Source: Treponema sp. (GTDB lineage: Bacteria; Spirochaetota; Spirochaetia; Treponematales; Breznakiellaceae). From it: a stretch of 48,639 nt of DNA. A program made the position numbers and the translations under genes. Location: the NCBI GenBank assembly GCA_031276965.1, contig JAISMC010000088.1:1-48639 (forward strand), written 5' to 3'. Every line of letters starts with the position of its first letter. Positions within the stretch are counted from its first letter, which is position 1. The notes under the pieces are model-generated. The model searched no databases. It was given only the letters and a program-made list of their open reading frames with translations, and was not told the origin of the DNA. Shown piece by piece: positions 1-8,428 of the stretch.

Positions 1-1
1 G

Positions 2-280
2 GGCCGCCACGAGCTGGGGATAAAGATTGTCTACGTGTCGGGGGACCCCAATGACCGGGCGAACAAGGGCTACCGCGTCTGGTACAAGGTCGCGGCGCCG
101 GGGGAAGCCCCGCCGCGGGACCCGGAGGAGCTTACCAAGTCGTTCTACACCCGGCGGAAGAAAAACGTGATAGTGTTCGATTACGGGGACAGCGGAAAGA
201 CGGCGTACATCGCCGTCCAGATTGAAAACGGCGGGAAGAAGGGGCCCTGGGGTCCCATCGTACCGGCGATTATTCCATAA
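2..280 (+). CDS. C-terminal part of an unknown protein (5' end outside window)
   Basis: The reading frame is open from the first bases of the window to a TAA at 278-280, so the start lies upstream; a GTG at 35 is in frame but need not be the start. About 92 residues are visible. They contain a basic stretch (TRRKKN), the segment FDYGDSGKTAYIAVQIENGG, and a tail rich in Gly, Pro and Ile (KKGPWGPIVPAIIP). From memory, similar tails occur in multi-copy proteins of termite-gut treponemes, but no function is known to me. The last seven codons and the stop lie inside a perfect inverted repeat. GC content is high, like the rest of the window and unlike the AT-rich stretch that follows. Confidence 0.6.
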   Translation, partial: GRHELGIKIVYVSGDPNDRANKGYRVWYKVAAPGEAPPRDPEELTKSFYTRRKKNVIVFDYGDSGKTAYIAVQIENGGKKGPWGPIVPAIIP

Positions 281-296
281 TCGCCGGTACGATGGG
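254..296. repeat. Perfect 20-bp inverted repeat with 3-base loop over a stop codon
   Basis: Arms 254-273 and 277-296 are exact reverse complements, separated by TCC. The left arm encodes the C-terminus of the upstream protein and the right arm contains its stop codon. No T-run follows, so a classical intrinsic terminator is not obvious, although a hairpin this stable could stop RNA degradation or act as a terminator. Confidence 0.85.
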
Positions 297-306
297 CGGG
301 AGGCCG

Positions 307-329
307 GCTGTCCGCCTGCGGCGGACAGC
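307..329. repeat. Hairpin, 10-bp perfect stem
   Basis: Arms GCTGTCCGCC (307-316) and GGCGGACAGC (320-329) flank a TGC loop. It lies 10 bases after the larger palindrome, in the non-coding stretch 281-471 where no gene was seen. It may belong to the same 3' processing or termination zone. Confidence 0.7.
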
Positions 330-471
330 TTCGGAGTCTGCCCGTGGAAACGGCGGGCCGCCTCAGTGCTTTACCGGGAGGCGGGCGCAATGCCCTGGGG
401 GCCAAGTGTTGTTAAAATATGATATTGATGTTAGATTTTAGTCGTAGTAATCTATCATTAAGGAGTTTTTT

Positions 472-781
472 GTGAGAAAGCTGGTTTTAATTTTAATTAA
501 TAACTGTCAATTATCTAGTAAAAAATTTATCTTTTGGTACAGAACCGACAGTGATAGTTTATACAGATGTATTAGGAGAAGTAGAAGAAGAATTGTACAT
601 TGAGGCGGGCGGTTATTGGTCAAAGGATGTAGCATTTAGATTGGATAGTAATAAAACGGAGTTTTTATTTTTGGCAGCCCATTCTTTACATGGGACATTT
701 GAAACAACTATTACAATAAAAGAAATAAATAAGAGTGTTCGTTCTGGTTCACGTTTAAAAAAAGCGGAAAAGAGTATTTAA
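472..781 (+). pseudogene. Frameshifted small lipoprotein-like gene in an AT-rich island
   Basis: A good ribosome site (AAGGAG near 460) precedes a GTG at 472 whose frame opens MRKLVLILINNC, a short lipoprotein-like signal. That frame then loses sense and stops near 600. A second frame, offset by one base and open from 497 to the TAA at 779-781, continues as VIVYTDVLGEVEEELYIEAG and then a plausible beta-rich sequence. It has no convincing start of its own. The simplest reading is a single-base indel near 495-510 that split a small secreted protein; a sequencing error is an alternative. The region is far more AT-rich than its surroundings, which suggests recent acquisition. The function is unknown. 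Confidence 0.45.
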
Positions 782-1056
782 GTTTTTCGCATATGAGTGT
801 GGATGGGAATATGATCGATATATATAGGAAAAAACAATTATGATAAACTTAAATTCGTTTTAATAGCGTGTACCAATTATAGGAATGAAATAAAGCAGAT
901 CTTCAACCTGAACATTCCCGCCTTGAAATTGCCGGGCAGGCGGTATCTTTGCCGCGGCGGCTTCGATACGGCCGGGAACGTGAACGGAGGCCGAAGAGCC
1001 GGGCCGGCGCGGGCGGGGACTATACCTGACCGGCGCTCCCCCGTATACTGTCAGTC
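782..1056. other. Intergenic stretch, AT-rich then GC-rich
   Basis: The first 110 bases continue the AT-rich island and the rest returns to high GC. A short frame from about 896 reads QIFNLNIPALKLPG, which could be gene debris. No start, ribosome site or recognisable family is present. Confidence 0.4.
1044..1049 (+). promoter_or_regulatory. Candidate -10 element for leaderless xseA mRNA
   Basis: TATACT ends seven bases before the ATG at 1057, and no Shine-Dalgarno sequence precedes that ATG. If this -10 is used, transcription begins at or next to the start codon. No good -35 hexamer is visible at 16-18 bases. Confidence 0.35.
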
Positions 1057-2283
1057 ATGGATCTAAGCCAGAAGCTGACCGTTTCCGAGCTCACCGGCCG
1101 CATCCAGGCAAACCTGGAACGGGCCTTTCCCTCCCTGGTGGTGGAAGGGGAACTCTCCAATTGCCGGCCTTCCAGTACGGGACATCTCTACTTTACCCTG
1201 AAAGACGCCGGGGCGGCGATATCCGGGGTGATGTTCAAGAGCCGGTTCCGCAGCCTGGGTTTTGAGCCCAGGGACGGGATGCTCCTCCGGGTCCGGGGCA
1301 GCCTGGAGGTCTACGCCCTGCGGGGCGCCTACCAGATCGTCTGCGAAGAAATGGAAGAAGCCGGCGCGGGGGATATTCTGGCCCTGCTGGAACAGCGGAA
1401 GCGGAAACTTGCGGCGGAGGGTCTCTTCGGCGAGGGGCGGAAAAAGCCCATCCCCCGTTTTCCCGGGACCGTGGGGGTGATAACTTCCGCCACCGGGGCG
1501 GCTATTCAGGATATTCTCAACATACTCCGCCGCCGGGCTGCGGGAATCCGGGTGATCGTCCTTCCCACGCCGGTCCAGGGCGGCGATGCCGCTCCAATCA
1601 TTGTCCGCCGTATTGAACAGGCCAACCGGTGGAATCTGGCGGACGTGCTTATCCTGGGCCGGGGGGGCGGATCCCTGGAGGATCTCCTTCCCTTCTCCGA
1701 AGAGGCGGTGGTCCGGGCGGTGGCCGCTTCGGCTATTCCGCTGATAAGCGCCGTGGGCCACGAGATAGACTGGGTCCTCTCGGACTTTGCCGCAGATCTC
1801 CGGGCCCCTACCCCATCGGCGGCGGCGGAACTGGTAAGCGCCAGCCGGGGGGAGATTCTGGAAACGGTCCGGCGGAGCGCCGCCGGCTTCTATCAGCATA
1901 TCCAGGCAAAAATAGACCGGGCCAGACTGCTGGTAAGACCCTTCAGCCTGGAAGACCTGGAATATAGGATAAGAAATATACTCCAGCCCCGGCTGGTGCG
2001 CTTTGACGACGCCAAGGAAGAACTGCTTTTGGCCCTGGGCGGACGGCTGAAGGAACTGCGGCGGCGGACCGAAATTGCCCGGATCAGCCTGGAGGCGGTA
2101 AGTCCCCTGGCGGCGCTGGACCGGGGTTTCTCGGTGGTAATAAGCCGGGCGACAGGCAAAGTGGTCCGCCGCTTTTCCGATGTCCGGGCCGGGGAAGGGC
2201 TTAGTATCCGGCCCCTGGAGGGGCTTATCATCGCAAAAACCGAGGCGGTCTGCGAATCGCCTGAACTGCCGGAGGAAGCATGA
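1057..2283 (+). CDS. xseA: Exodeoxyribonuclease VII large subunit
   Basis: Catalytic subunit of the cytoplasmic exonuclease VII, which degrades single-stranded DNA from both ends in repair and recombination. The 408-residue product starts with the OB-fold DNA-binding domain (about 1-100; LTVSELTGRIQANLERAF, GHLYFTLKD). It continues with the exonuclease core carrying GVITSATGAAIQDIL, ILGRGGGSLEDLLPF and the family motif AVGHEIDWVLSDFAADLRAP. The coiled region and C-terminal domain (LDRGFSVV) are present and the length is near normal. The ATG lacks a Shine-Dalgarno sequence; see the -10 at 1044. Its TGA overlaps the xseB ATG by four bases (ATGA), so the two subunits are probably translationally coupled. 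Confidence 0.96.
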   Translation: MDLSQKLTVSELTGRIQANLERAFPSLVVEGELSNCRPSSTGHLYFTLKDAGAAISGVMFKSRFRSLGFEPRDGMLLRVRGSLEVYALRGAYQIVCEEMEEAGAGDILALLEQRKRKLAAEGLFGEGRKKPIPRFPGTVGVITSATGAAIQDILNILRRRAAGIRVIVLPTPVQGGDAAPIIVRRIEQANRWNLADVLILGRGGGSLEDLLPFSEEAVVRAVAASAIPLISAVGHEIDWVLSDFAADLRAPTPSAAAELVSASRGEILETVRRSAAGFYQHIQAKIDRARLLVRPFSLEDLEYRIRNILQPRLVRFDDAKEELLLALGGRLKELRRRTEIARISLEAVSPLAALDRGFSVVISRATGKVVRRFSDVRAGEGLSIRPLEGLIIAKTEAVCESPELPEEA

Positions 2284-2513
2284 AGAATTTTGAAGAACGG
2301 CTTGAGCGGCTTGAATCCCTGGGGGAACAGATCCGTAAAACCGACATTTCCCTGGACGACGCGCTTAAGGCCTTTGAAGAAGGCATACGCCTGGCCCGGT
2401 CCCTGGAGAAGGATCTGGAAAAGGTGGAGAGCCGCATAGAAGTGCTGATGAACGCCCCGGAGGCCAAAGCCAGCGAGAGTCCCGAGTTAAGCCTCTTCGA
2501 TCAGGAGGACTAG
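2280..2513 (+). CDS. xseB: Exodeoxyribonuclease VII small subunit
   Basis: Small helical subunit (77 residues, normal size) that binds the XseA stalk and is required for exonuclease VII activity. The typical N-terminus is visible: FEERLERLESLGEQIRKTDISLDDALKAFEEGI. The ATG overlaps the xseA stop by four bases, and the TAG at 2511-2513 is followed directly by the GTG of mutL. The acidic C-terminal tail (SPELSLFDQED) is usual for the family. Confidence 0.93.
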   Translation: MKNFEERLERLESLGEQIRKTDISLDDALKAFEEGIRLARSLEKDLEKVESRIEVLMNAPEAKASESPELSLFDQED

Positions 2514-4385
2514 GTGGCGGAGACGGTTCCGGCGGTATCCGGGGAAAGCCGTATCAGGGTACTGGCCCCGGAGGAGTCCCGAAAGATAGCCGCCGGAGAG
2601 GTGATAGACCGCCCGGCGGCGCTGGTTCGGGAATTCCTGGATAACGCCATAGATGCGGACAGTTCCCAGGTGGAGCTGATTATCGAAGAGGGCGGCATAG
2701 GCCGTACCGAGGTAATCGACAACGGTTCCGGCATGGGCAGGGCGGATCTGGAACTCTGCTGGCAGACCCACGCCACCAGTAAAATCAGAACCATGGAGGA
2801 TCTGAGCAGCACTAAAACCCTGGGGTTCCGGGGCGAGGCCCTTGCCGCCGCCGCGGCGGCGGCGAAGCTGGAAATTCTTACCAGTACCGACGGCAGAGAG
2901 GCCTGGCTTCTTGAGATTGATCCCGGAGGCAGCCTGAGCCGGATCGGGCGGGCCCGGCGGGCAAAGGGAAGCAGCGTCAGGGCCCTGGGGCTTTTCGGCA
3001 GCATCCCCGCAAGAAGGCGTTTTTTGAAGCGGGAGGGGAGCGAAGCCCTGCTCTGCGGCCAGGTCTTTATTGATAAGGCCCTGGCCTTTCCGGCAATTGG
3101 CTTCCGTTTTATTCAGGATGGTAAACTTAAACTTTTTCTGCCCCCGGCGGCGGGTTACCGGGAACGTTATGCCGCAGCCCTGCTTGAAAGGCGGGAGGGA
3201 AATTTCCTCCATGAAGTAAACGCCCAGGGCCGGGGGTTTACGGTAACCATTCTGATCGGCGGACCGGAACTTTTCCGGCAGGACAGGCGCCGGCAGTATA
3301 TCTTTGCCAACGGCCGGCGGATTCAGGACTATGCCCTCCAGCAAGCTTTGGAATACGGGGTTCAAGGGGTCTTCCCCAACGGAACTCATCCCATTGGGGC
3401 GGTCTTCGTGGACATTGATCCGGCCCTGGCGGATTTCAATATCCATCCCGCAAAACGGGAAGCCCGCTTTGCCGATGCCGGCGCTGTCCATCATGCAATT
3501 ACTTCGGCCCTCCGGGACTTTATGCGGCGCCTGAGCGCCGGCTTTGGGGAGGGCCCGGCGGAAGCGGCGGACGGCGGACGGTTTCTTCCCTTCCCCGCCG
3601 GAAATTCCGCGCCGTCCGGGAATTGGCGGGAAACACAGCGTTCCGGGGAGACCGCCGGTGGCCGGCGTTCTGAACATCCCGGCGGCGCCTTTACCGGAAG
3701 GGAAACCGGCGCACCGGATTATTCCCCGTTTCGCCGGGACGGGCCGGCGGGTCCGCTGGCTATGGAGGCCCTGCTGAATCACCCTCCCCCGTTTGCGCCG
3801 CTTCCCCGGAGCCTTCAGGCGGCGGAAGCCGGTCCCCGCTACGGCAAAACCCTGCGCCTGGCGGGGCGTCTCTTCAATTTATTTATCCTGGCCGAAACCG
3901 GGGACCGGTTTTTTATTATTGATCAGCATGCCGCCCATGAACGTATCCTCTACGACCGTTTTCTCTCCCGGACCGTTCCCCGGCAGGAGTTGCTGGCGCC
4001 CATCCCCTTTACCACGGACAGCGCCGAAGAGGACCATTTCCTCGGCGCCCACAGGGAGGAGCTTGAAAAGATGGGCATCGGGATTGAACAGGAGGAAGGC
4101 GCCTGGTATATCAGCGCCCTGCCGGTTAACTGGAAACTTTCCGACGGAGAAACGGTAGAGGAGATCCTCAAGCTTAGAACCGCAGGGGAAAATATTGCCG
4201 AACATTGGGCCGCTGCCCTGGCCTGCCACGGCGCAGTCAGGGACGGAGACTATCTGGACGATGCCGCCGCCCTGGCTTTGGCGGAAGAAGCCCTGGCGCT
4301 TCCCGTGCCCCGTTGTCCCCACGGCAGACCCCTCTGGGTAGAAATGAGCCGGGAGGACCTCTTCAAGGCCGTAAGGCGGACTTAA
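2514..4385 (+). CDS. mutL: DNA mismatch repair protein MutL
   Basis: MutL couples mismatch recognition by MutS to strand cleavage. The 623-residue product has the GHKL ATPase domain at the N-terminus (IAAGEVIDRPAALVREFLDN with the catalytic Glu region, DNGSGM, GFRGEAL), the transducer domain to about 330, a Pro/Gly-rich linker (about 340-430) and a C-terminal dimerisation domain. The latter has the latent-endonuclease type motifs DQHAAHE at about 470, ACHGAV and CPHGRP. The last acidic residue of the DQHA motif is Asp (DQHAAHERILYD) where Glu is standard. GTG directly abuts the xseB stop; a ribosome site could come from GATCAGGAGG just inside xseB, which supports this start. Confidence 0.95.
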   Translation: MAETVPAVSGESRIRVLAPEESRKIAAGEVIDRPAALVREFLDNAIDADSSQVELIIEEGGIGRTEVIDNGSGMGRADLELCWQTHATSKIRTMEDLSSTKTLGFRGEALAAAAAAAKLEILTSTDGREAWLLEIDPGGSLSRIGRARRAKGSSVRALGLFGSIPARRRFLKREGSEALLCGQVFIDKALAFPAIGFRFIQDGKLKLFLPPAAGYRERYAAALLERREGNFLHEVNAQGRGFTVTILIGGPELFRQDRRRQYIFANGRRIQDYALQQALEYGVQGVFPNGTHPIGAVFVDIDPALADFNIHPAKREARFADAGAVHHAITSALRDFMRRLSAGFGEGPAEAADGGRFLPFPAGNSAPSGNWRETQRSGETAGGRRSEHPGGAFTGRETGAPDYSPFRRDGPAGPLAMEALLNHPPPFAPLPRSLQAAEAGPRYGKTLRLAGRLFNLFILAETGDRFFIIDQHAAHERILYDRFLSRTVPRQELLAPIPFTTDSAEEDHFLGAHREELEKMGIGIEQEEGAWYISALPVNWKLSDGETVEEILKLRTAGENIAEHWAAALACHGAVRDGDYLDDAAALALAEEALALPVPRCPHGRPLWVEMSREDLFKAVRRT

Positions 4386-4419
4386 AAGGCTCTGAAGGTT
4401 CCGGTTTTCAGCCGTACTA

Positions 4420-4448
4420 TTGCTTTTCCTTATAGGTTCAGATACAAT
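4420..4448 (+). promoter_or_regulatory. Sigma70-type promoter for the gene at 4456
   Basis: -35 TTGCTT (4420-4425), a 17-base spacer and -10 TACAAT (4443-4448). The -10 ends seven bases before the ATG at 4456 and there is no Shine-Dalgarno sequence, so the mRNA would be leaderless. Confidence 0.55.
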
Positions 4449-4455
4449 ACCGGAC

Positions 4456-7137
4456 ATGGCGGAAAACGGCGGGAAAAAGCCCAAAAAATCAAAGAAGGGC
4501 CGGATCTTTCTAACCGTCTTTCTGCTTGTCTTTACCGGCGTACCCCTGGTGTGCATAGCCCTGTCTTTTATCGGAAGGCTGAATCCCGAGGCGGTTATCC
4601 CTAATTCCTTTGAAGTGTACTGCCACATCCCCAATCCGGCCCGGTTTTCCCAGCGCCTGCTTGCCCACGAGGCCCTGCCTTCAATTCTGGCGGATCCCGC
4701 CCTGGCGCCCCTGATTCCGGTGATAAGCCAGATACGGGAAAGCCGGATACTGGAAAACAGATGGTTTCAATTCTTTGTCCGGGGGACTCTGGACGGGGCG
4801 GTCCTTGACGGCAAGCGGCAGCTTGCCGCCTGGGATACGGGGATACTTGCCCCGTTCCTCCGGCTGCTGCCCATGCTGGCGGGACGCTTCACCATACCGG
4901 ACCTCTACTATGTGCAGGCGGGGAAGAATTCCCGTTTTGAATACCGTCTGGATAACGGAACCGTTTACTACATAGCGCCCTATCATAATTTACTGGTGGC
5001 GGCCAACGATTCGGACCTTTTTGAATCGGTGATGAACGGAACTTCCCGGGACGGGGATATCCGGGGGGCTTCCTACAAGACCATCAATACCCGTAACTTT
5101 GACATTGCCTTTCTTGTGTCCCAGGATATGATCCTGAATATGCTGTCGGGACAGGACCCTAAAATCCGTTCCGTACTGGATCAGCTTAACTTTCCCGGTT
5201 TGATTGAGGCGGCGGTTTCGGTTTATCCGGCAAAGCTGGAGATCAATCTGTTCTCCTCCCTTTCATCGAGTAATGAGTCCCTTAAGCAAATCATCGAACA
5301 TAACTCGGAGCTTGCCGTTTTTACCCAGCTTCTTCCTGACACCACCCAGTACAGCACCGTCGTCTCCGCCGCCGCCTTTGAGGAACTGATGAATGCGGCG
5401 GTTTCCATTTTCGGGCCCGGTTTAAGCGCCGCCCTGAAAAGGGCTGACTCCTCTTCCCGGATGCTGTTCCGGCTTTCAATTGAGGATCTGCTCTACTCCT
5501 GGACGGGAAGGGAATTTGCCGTGTTCGGCATGGAGGGGCGGCCCAGTCCGGTTTATGCCGTACAGATTGGAGATGAGCAGGCAAGGCAGCAGGTGTTTGA
5601 CAGGGCCTTTAAGTCTATCTTCCTCAACGAGAATACCCAGTTCGTTTTGGACGGAAACAGGATTCCCCAGATCCGCCTTCCCGATTTTGTTGAGGGGGTG
5701 CTGCACATCATGGGGGTGAATCTGCCTTCCCCCTATTATGTGGTGCAGAACGATTTTCTTTTTGTGTCCGAATCGGCGGAGAATCTTCTGGCGGCCGTTA
5801 ACGGGATACGGAAAAACGCCATCCTCCCCAGAACCGCAGCCTGGAAGACCCTGGCCCAGTCCGGTTCGGACAAGGCTTCTTTCAGCCTCTTCTATTCTCT
5901 GGACCGTTCCCTGCCCTTCTTCCTCAGGGGAAATACCCCTTTCAATGCGATACTCCGTTTGTACCGTCAGGGCCTTGCCCGGCTTTCCTTTGAAAACCGC
6001 GCCGTTATCATTTCGCTGGCGGCGCTTTCCGGATCGGGAAGCGGGGCGGCCCTCTCTCCGGGGTATCCCCTGGATCTGGGGGGCAAGGGGGGCAGCGCGG
6101 TATACGCCCTGGCCACAAGCCGGCGGGGCGAGGGCCGTTTCTTTCTGACCAGGGACAATGCGGCCCTTTCGATCAATCCCGCGGATCAGAGTATTTACGA
6201 ATTGAAAAATCCCCGCCCGGTTCAGATCATCCCCGCGGCAGGTCCCGGCTTTAGCAAAATCACCGATCCCGCCGCATGGGTTGTAAACAGCCAGGGACAG
6301 GTAACGCTGGTAAACGGCAACATGGAACCGGTAAACGGCTTTCCCTTTATCACCGGGGTCCGTCTTTCGGCGCCCCCCGCCGCTCACGGGGGGAATTTGT
6401 ACCTTAGCGACGACAGCGGCGATGAGGGACACATCTATGTGGTGGACCCCTCGGCTTCCGTTTCCCAGTGGGACCTTGTTTTTGATACGGCCCTCCGATC
6501 GGCTCCGGTTTTTCTGGATGTGTCAGACAAAACCTATGCCGGTATTTACCCCAAGAGCTTTATCAGTCACGAAATCTGGCTTACCGACGCCGGGGGAAAT
6601 CCCTATCCGGGCTGGCCGGTTTCGGTTTCCGGCATAGCCTTCGGTTCGCCCCTGCTCTTTGCTCAGGGTGCGGGCAGGGACAGCAGGGTCCTGGCCGCCT
6701 TCATTACCACCGCCGGGGAGCTTACCGTCGTGGATGAGAGCGGAACGGCTCTGTCCGCTTTCCCTCTGGAATTAAACGGCGTATTTTATCAGCAGCCGGT
6801 TTACGACGGAGAATTCCTCTGGATAATTGAATCCGGGGGCAGCCTCTATCAGATAAGCCTTGAAGGGACCGTACTCCATCAGAAGATCCCCAACCTTACG
6901 GTTAAGGAATCGGGCTATATCGCCGCCTTTGATGTGGACGGAGACAAGGTTCCCGAAATTTTCTTTACCGGCGAAGGAAACGCCCTCTACGGTTACGCCA
7001 GAAACTTCAATTCCCTGGATGGTTTTCCCCTGCCCGTTTGGGGCAGGCCCGCCTTCGGGGATTTTAACGGCGACGGTAAAATGGAGTGCGCGGGCATTGG
7101 ACTCGACAATAAACTTTACCGGTGGCAGTTCAAATGA
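4456..7137 (+). CDS. Membrane-anchored protein with C-terminal FG-GAP-like repeats, function unknown
   Basis: I do not recognise the family. The 893-residue product begins with a Lys-rich segment (KKPKKSKKG) and one strong hydrophobic helix (about 15-37, IFLTVFLLVFTGVPLVCIAL), so it is probably inserted in the inner membrane with the bulk in the periplasm. The middle is a long mixed alpha/beta region. The last third (about 590-893) looks like a beta-propeller. It ends with two FG-GAP/calcium-site-like segments: DVDGDKVPE near 825 and DFNGDGK near 870. ATG 4456 is preferred over a TTG at 4420 because that TTG is part of the likely -35 element. The downstream lipoprotein gene begins within 10 bases of its stop, so the two probably form an operon. 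Confidence 0.75.
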   Translation: MAENGGKKPKKSKKGRIFLTVFLLVFTGVPLVCIALSFIGRLNPEAVIPNSFEVYCHIPNPARFSQRLLAHEALPSILADPALAPLIPVISQIRESRILENRWFQFFVRGTLDGAVLDGKRQLAAWDTGILAPFLRLLPMLAGRFTIPDLYYVQAGKNSRFEYRLDNGTVYYIAPYHNLLVAANDSDLFESVMNGTSRDGDIRGASYKTINTRNFDIAFLVSQDMILNMLSGQDPKIRSVLDQLNFPGLIEAAVSVYPAKLEINLFSSLSSSNESLKQIIEHNSELAVFTQLLPDTTQYSTVVSAAAFEELMNAAVSIFGPGLSAALKRADSSSRMLFRLSIEDLLYSWTGREFAVFGMEGRPSPVYAVQIGDEQARQQVFDRAFKSIFLNENTQFVLDGNRIPQIRLPDFVEGVLHIMGVNLPSPYYVVQNDFLFVSESAENLLAAVNGIRKNAILPRTAAWKTLAQSGSDKASFSLFYSLDRSLPFFLRGNTPFNAILRLYRQGLARLSFENRAVIISLAALSGSGSGAALSPGYPLDLGGKGGSAVYALATSRRGEGRFFLTRDNAALSINPADQSIYELKNPRPVQIIPAAGPGFSKITDPAAWVVNSQGQVTLVNGNMEPVNGFPFITGVRLSAPPAAHGGNLYLSDDSGDEGHIYVVDPSASVSQWDLVFDTALRSAPVFLDVSDKTYAGIYPKSFISHEIWLTDAGGNPYPGWPVSVSGIAFGSPLLFAQGAGRDSRVLAAFITTAGELTVVDESGTALSAFPLELNGVFYQQPVYDGEFLWIIESGGSLYQISLEGTVLHQKIPNLTVKESGYIAAFDVDGDKVPEIFFTGEGNALYGYARNFNSLDGFPLPVWGRPAFGDFNGDGKMECAGIGLDNKLYRWQFK

Positions 7138-7145
7138 GGTTGACC

Positions 7146-8261
7146 ATGAAAAATTCAAGAAAGCGTATTCCCGTTAAGCTGTTCCCGGTTCTTTTTGCGG
7201 GTCTGTTCTGCCTGGCCTGCCAAACCCTGCAGCGGGATATTGAATATACTTCCCTGGACGAATCGGCCGTGGCGGACATCACGGAACTGGAAAGCCGCAT
7301 GGTCCCTCTGGACAATGTCTTTACCCGCCAGGATCTGGCTTCCCTCCGCCGGCGCATAGGCGATTTGGAAAAGAAAGCTCTGCAGGACAGCATTTACAAG
7401 GCCCAGCTCGCCGCCTGGTCGGGAAGGCTTTTTCTCCTGGAAGGAAAAAATAACGAAGCGGGAAAACAGCTTCTGCTTTCGGAACAGCTTGATCCCGGCA
7501 ACGTGCAGGCCATGGTGCTCGCCGCCCGGCTGGAACAGGACCCGCGGAAACGGCTCGTCCTAATCGCTGCTTATCCCGAATCCGGCGCTTCCGGGGAACT
7601 ACAGATTGAACAGGGACGGACGCTGATTGCGTTGCAGCGCTATGCCGAGGCGGTGGCGGCCTTCGACAGCGCCTTCATCAGGCTTGCATCCAGGGAAGTG
7701 TACCGGGAAACCTACCAGCCGGTCCGGGATCAGGCTTGGGAGCTGCGGGATACCGGGAGTATCGAAAACAGAACCACGGAGATTCTGCTCCGCCCTTCCC
7801 TTTCCTGGCGGGATATAATCGAACTTACGGTAACCGAAACGGACCTGCTCCGCTTCCTTACCGCCGGCAGAGACTGGCCCGCGGTGGAACTTTTTAACCG
7901 CCTTCTGGAACGTTCCTTTATCCCCCTGAACCAGGATGTTGCCGTAACCGAGTGGGGAACCAGAACGAAACCTTCCCAGAACGACCAGGTATTCCGTTCC
8001 GGGGCCGCCTGGTATTTGTGGCATCTTCTTGCGGAGAACCGGGCCGACCGGGGGCTTTTAACCAGGTATTCAAGCCGTTACGCCGCCCGGGGCGGCCAGA
8101 GCCCCGTCCCGGACTTGCCCCTTGTTTCCCCCTATTTTGACTCCATCCTCGGATGCGTAGAGCGGGAGATCATGTCTCTTCCCGATGGCCGGAATTTTAT
8201 TCCCGGCGAGACCATACGGGGCGCCGCCTTTCTCGGTATGCTCAAGAAAATAGCGCCCTAG
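7146..8261 (+). CDS. Lipoprotein with helical repeats and an SLH-like C-terminus
   Basis: The ATG at 7146 is preceded by TGAGG, and gives a basic N-terminus, a hydrophobic core and a lipobox (FCLAC followed by Q), so the 371-residue product is probably a lipoprotein. An in-frame GTG at 7122 would spoil the signal. Residues about 60-180 are TPR-like helical repeats (LLLEGKNNEAGKQLL, ALQRYAEAVAAFDSAF). The last 45 residues (YFDSILGCVEREI, LPDGRNFIPGETIRGAAF) resemble an S-layer-homology module, which in other bacteria binds cell-wall polymers; this is an inference from pattern only. It is likely co-transcribed with the preceding membrane protein. A 20-bp hairpin covers its stop codon. Confidence 0.7.
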   Translation: MKNSRKRIPVKLFPVLFAGLFCLACQTLQRDIEYTSLDESAVADITELESRMVPLDNVFTRQDLASLRRRIGDLEKKALQDSIYKAQLAAWSGRLFLLEGKNNEAGKQLLLSEQLDPGNVQAMVLAARLEQDPRKRLVLIAAYPESGASGELQIEQGRTLIALQRYAEAVAAFDSAFIRLASREVYRETYQPVRDQAWELRDTGSIENRTTEILLRPSLSWRDIIELTVTETDLLRFLTAGRDWPAVELFNRLLERSFIPLNQDVAVTEWGTRTKPSQNDQVFRSGAAWYLWHLLAENRADRGLLTRYSSRYAARGGQSPVPDLPLVSPYFDSILGCVEREIMSLPDGRNFIPGETIRGAAFLGMLKKIAP

Positions 8262-8312
8262 GAGTTTGTTGCGCTTGTAGGTTTTTTGCGCGAAGCGCAG
8301 CAAACTCCTAGG
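8257..8312. repeat. Inverted repeat over the stop codon, 20-bp arms, 16-base loop
   Basis: Arms 8257-8276 and 8293-8312 pair with one G-T mismatch. The left arm contains the TAG of the lipoprotein gene. No long T-run follows at once, but a GC-rich segment (GGCGG...CCGCC, 8311-8333) and a TTTTT run come shortly after, so this is the likely end of that transcript. Confidence 0.65.
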
Positions 8313-8428
8313 CGGGTTTTCAGGATCCGCCCGGTTCCGGTAATTTTTGATTGCTTTTTCTTGTAAAACGATGGTATACCTTTTCCGTTATTTATATGCG
8401 GGCCTATTTTCAAAAGGTAATATGAAGG

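Noticed and set aside
1063-1899. Long open frame on the - strand opposite xseA
   Set aside because: It is a shadow of the GC-rich xseA coding frame; the product is Pro/Gly-rich, has no start signal and no recognisable domain.
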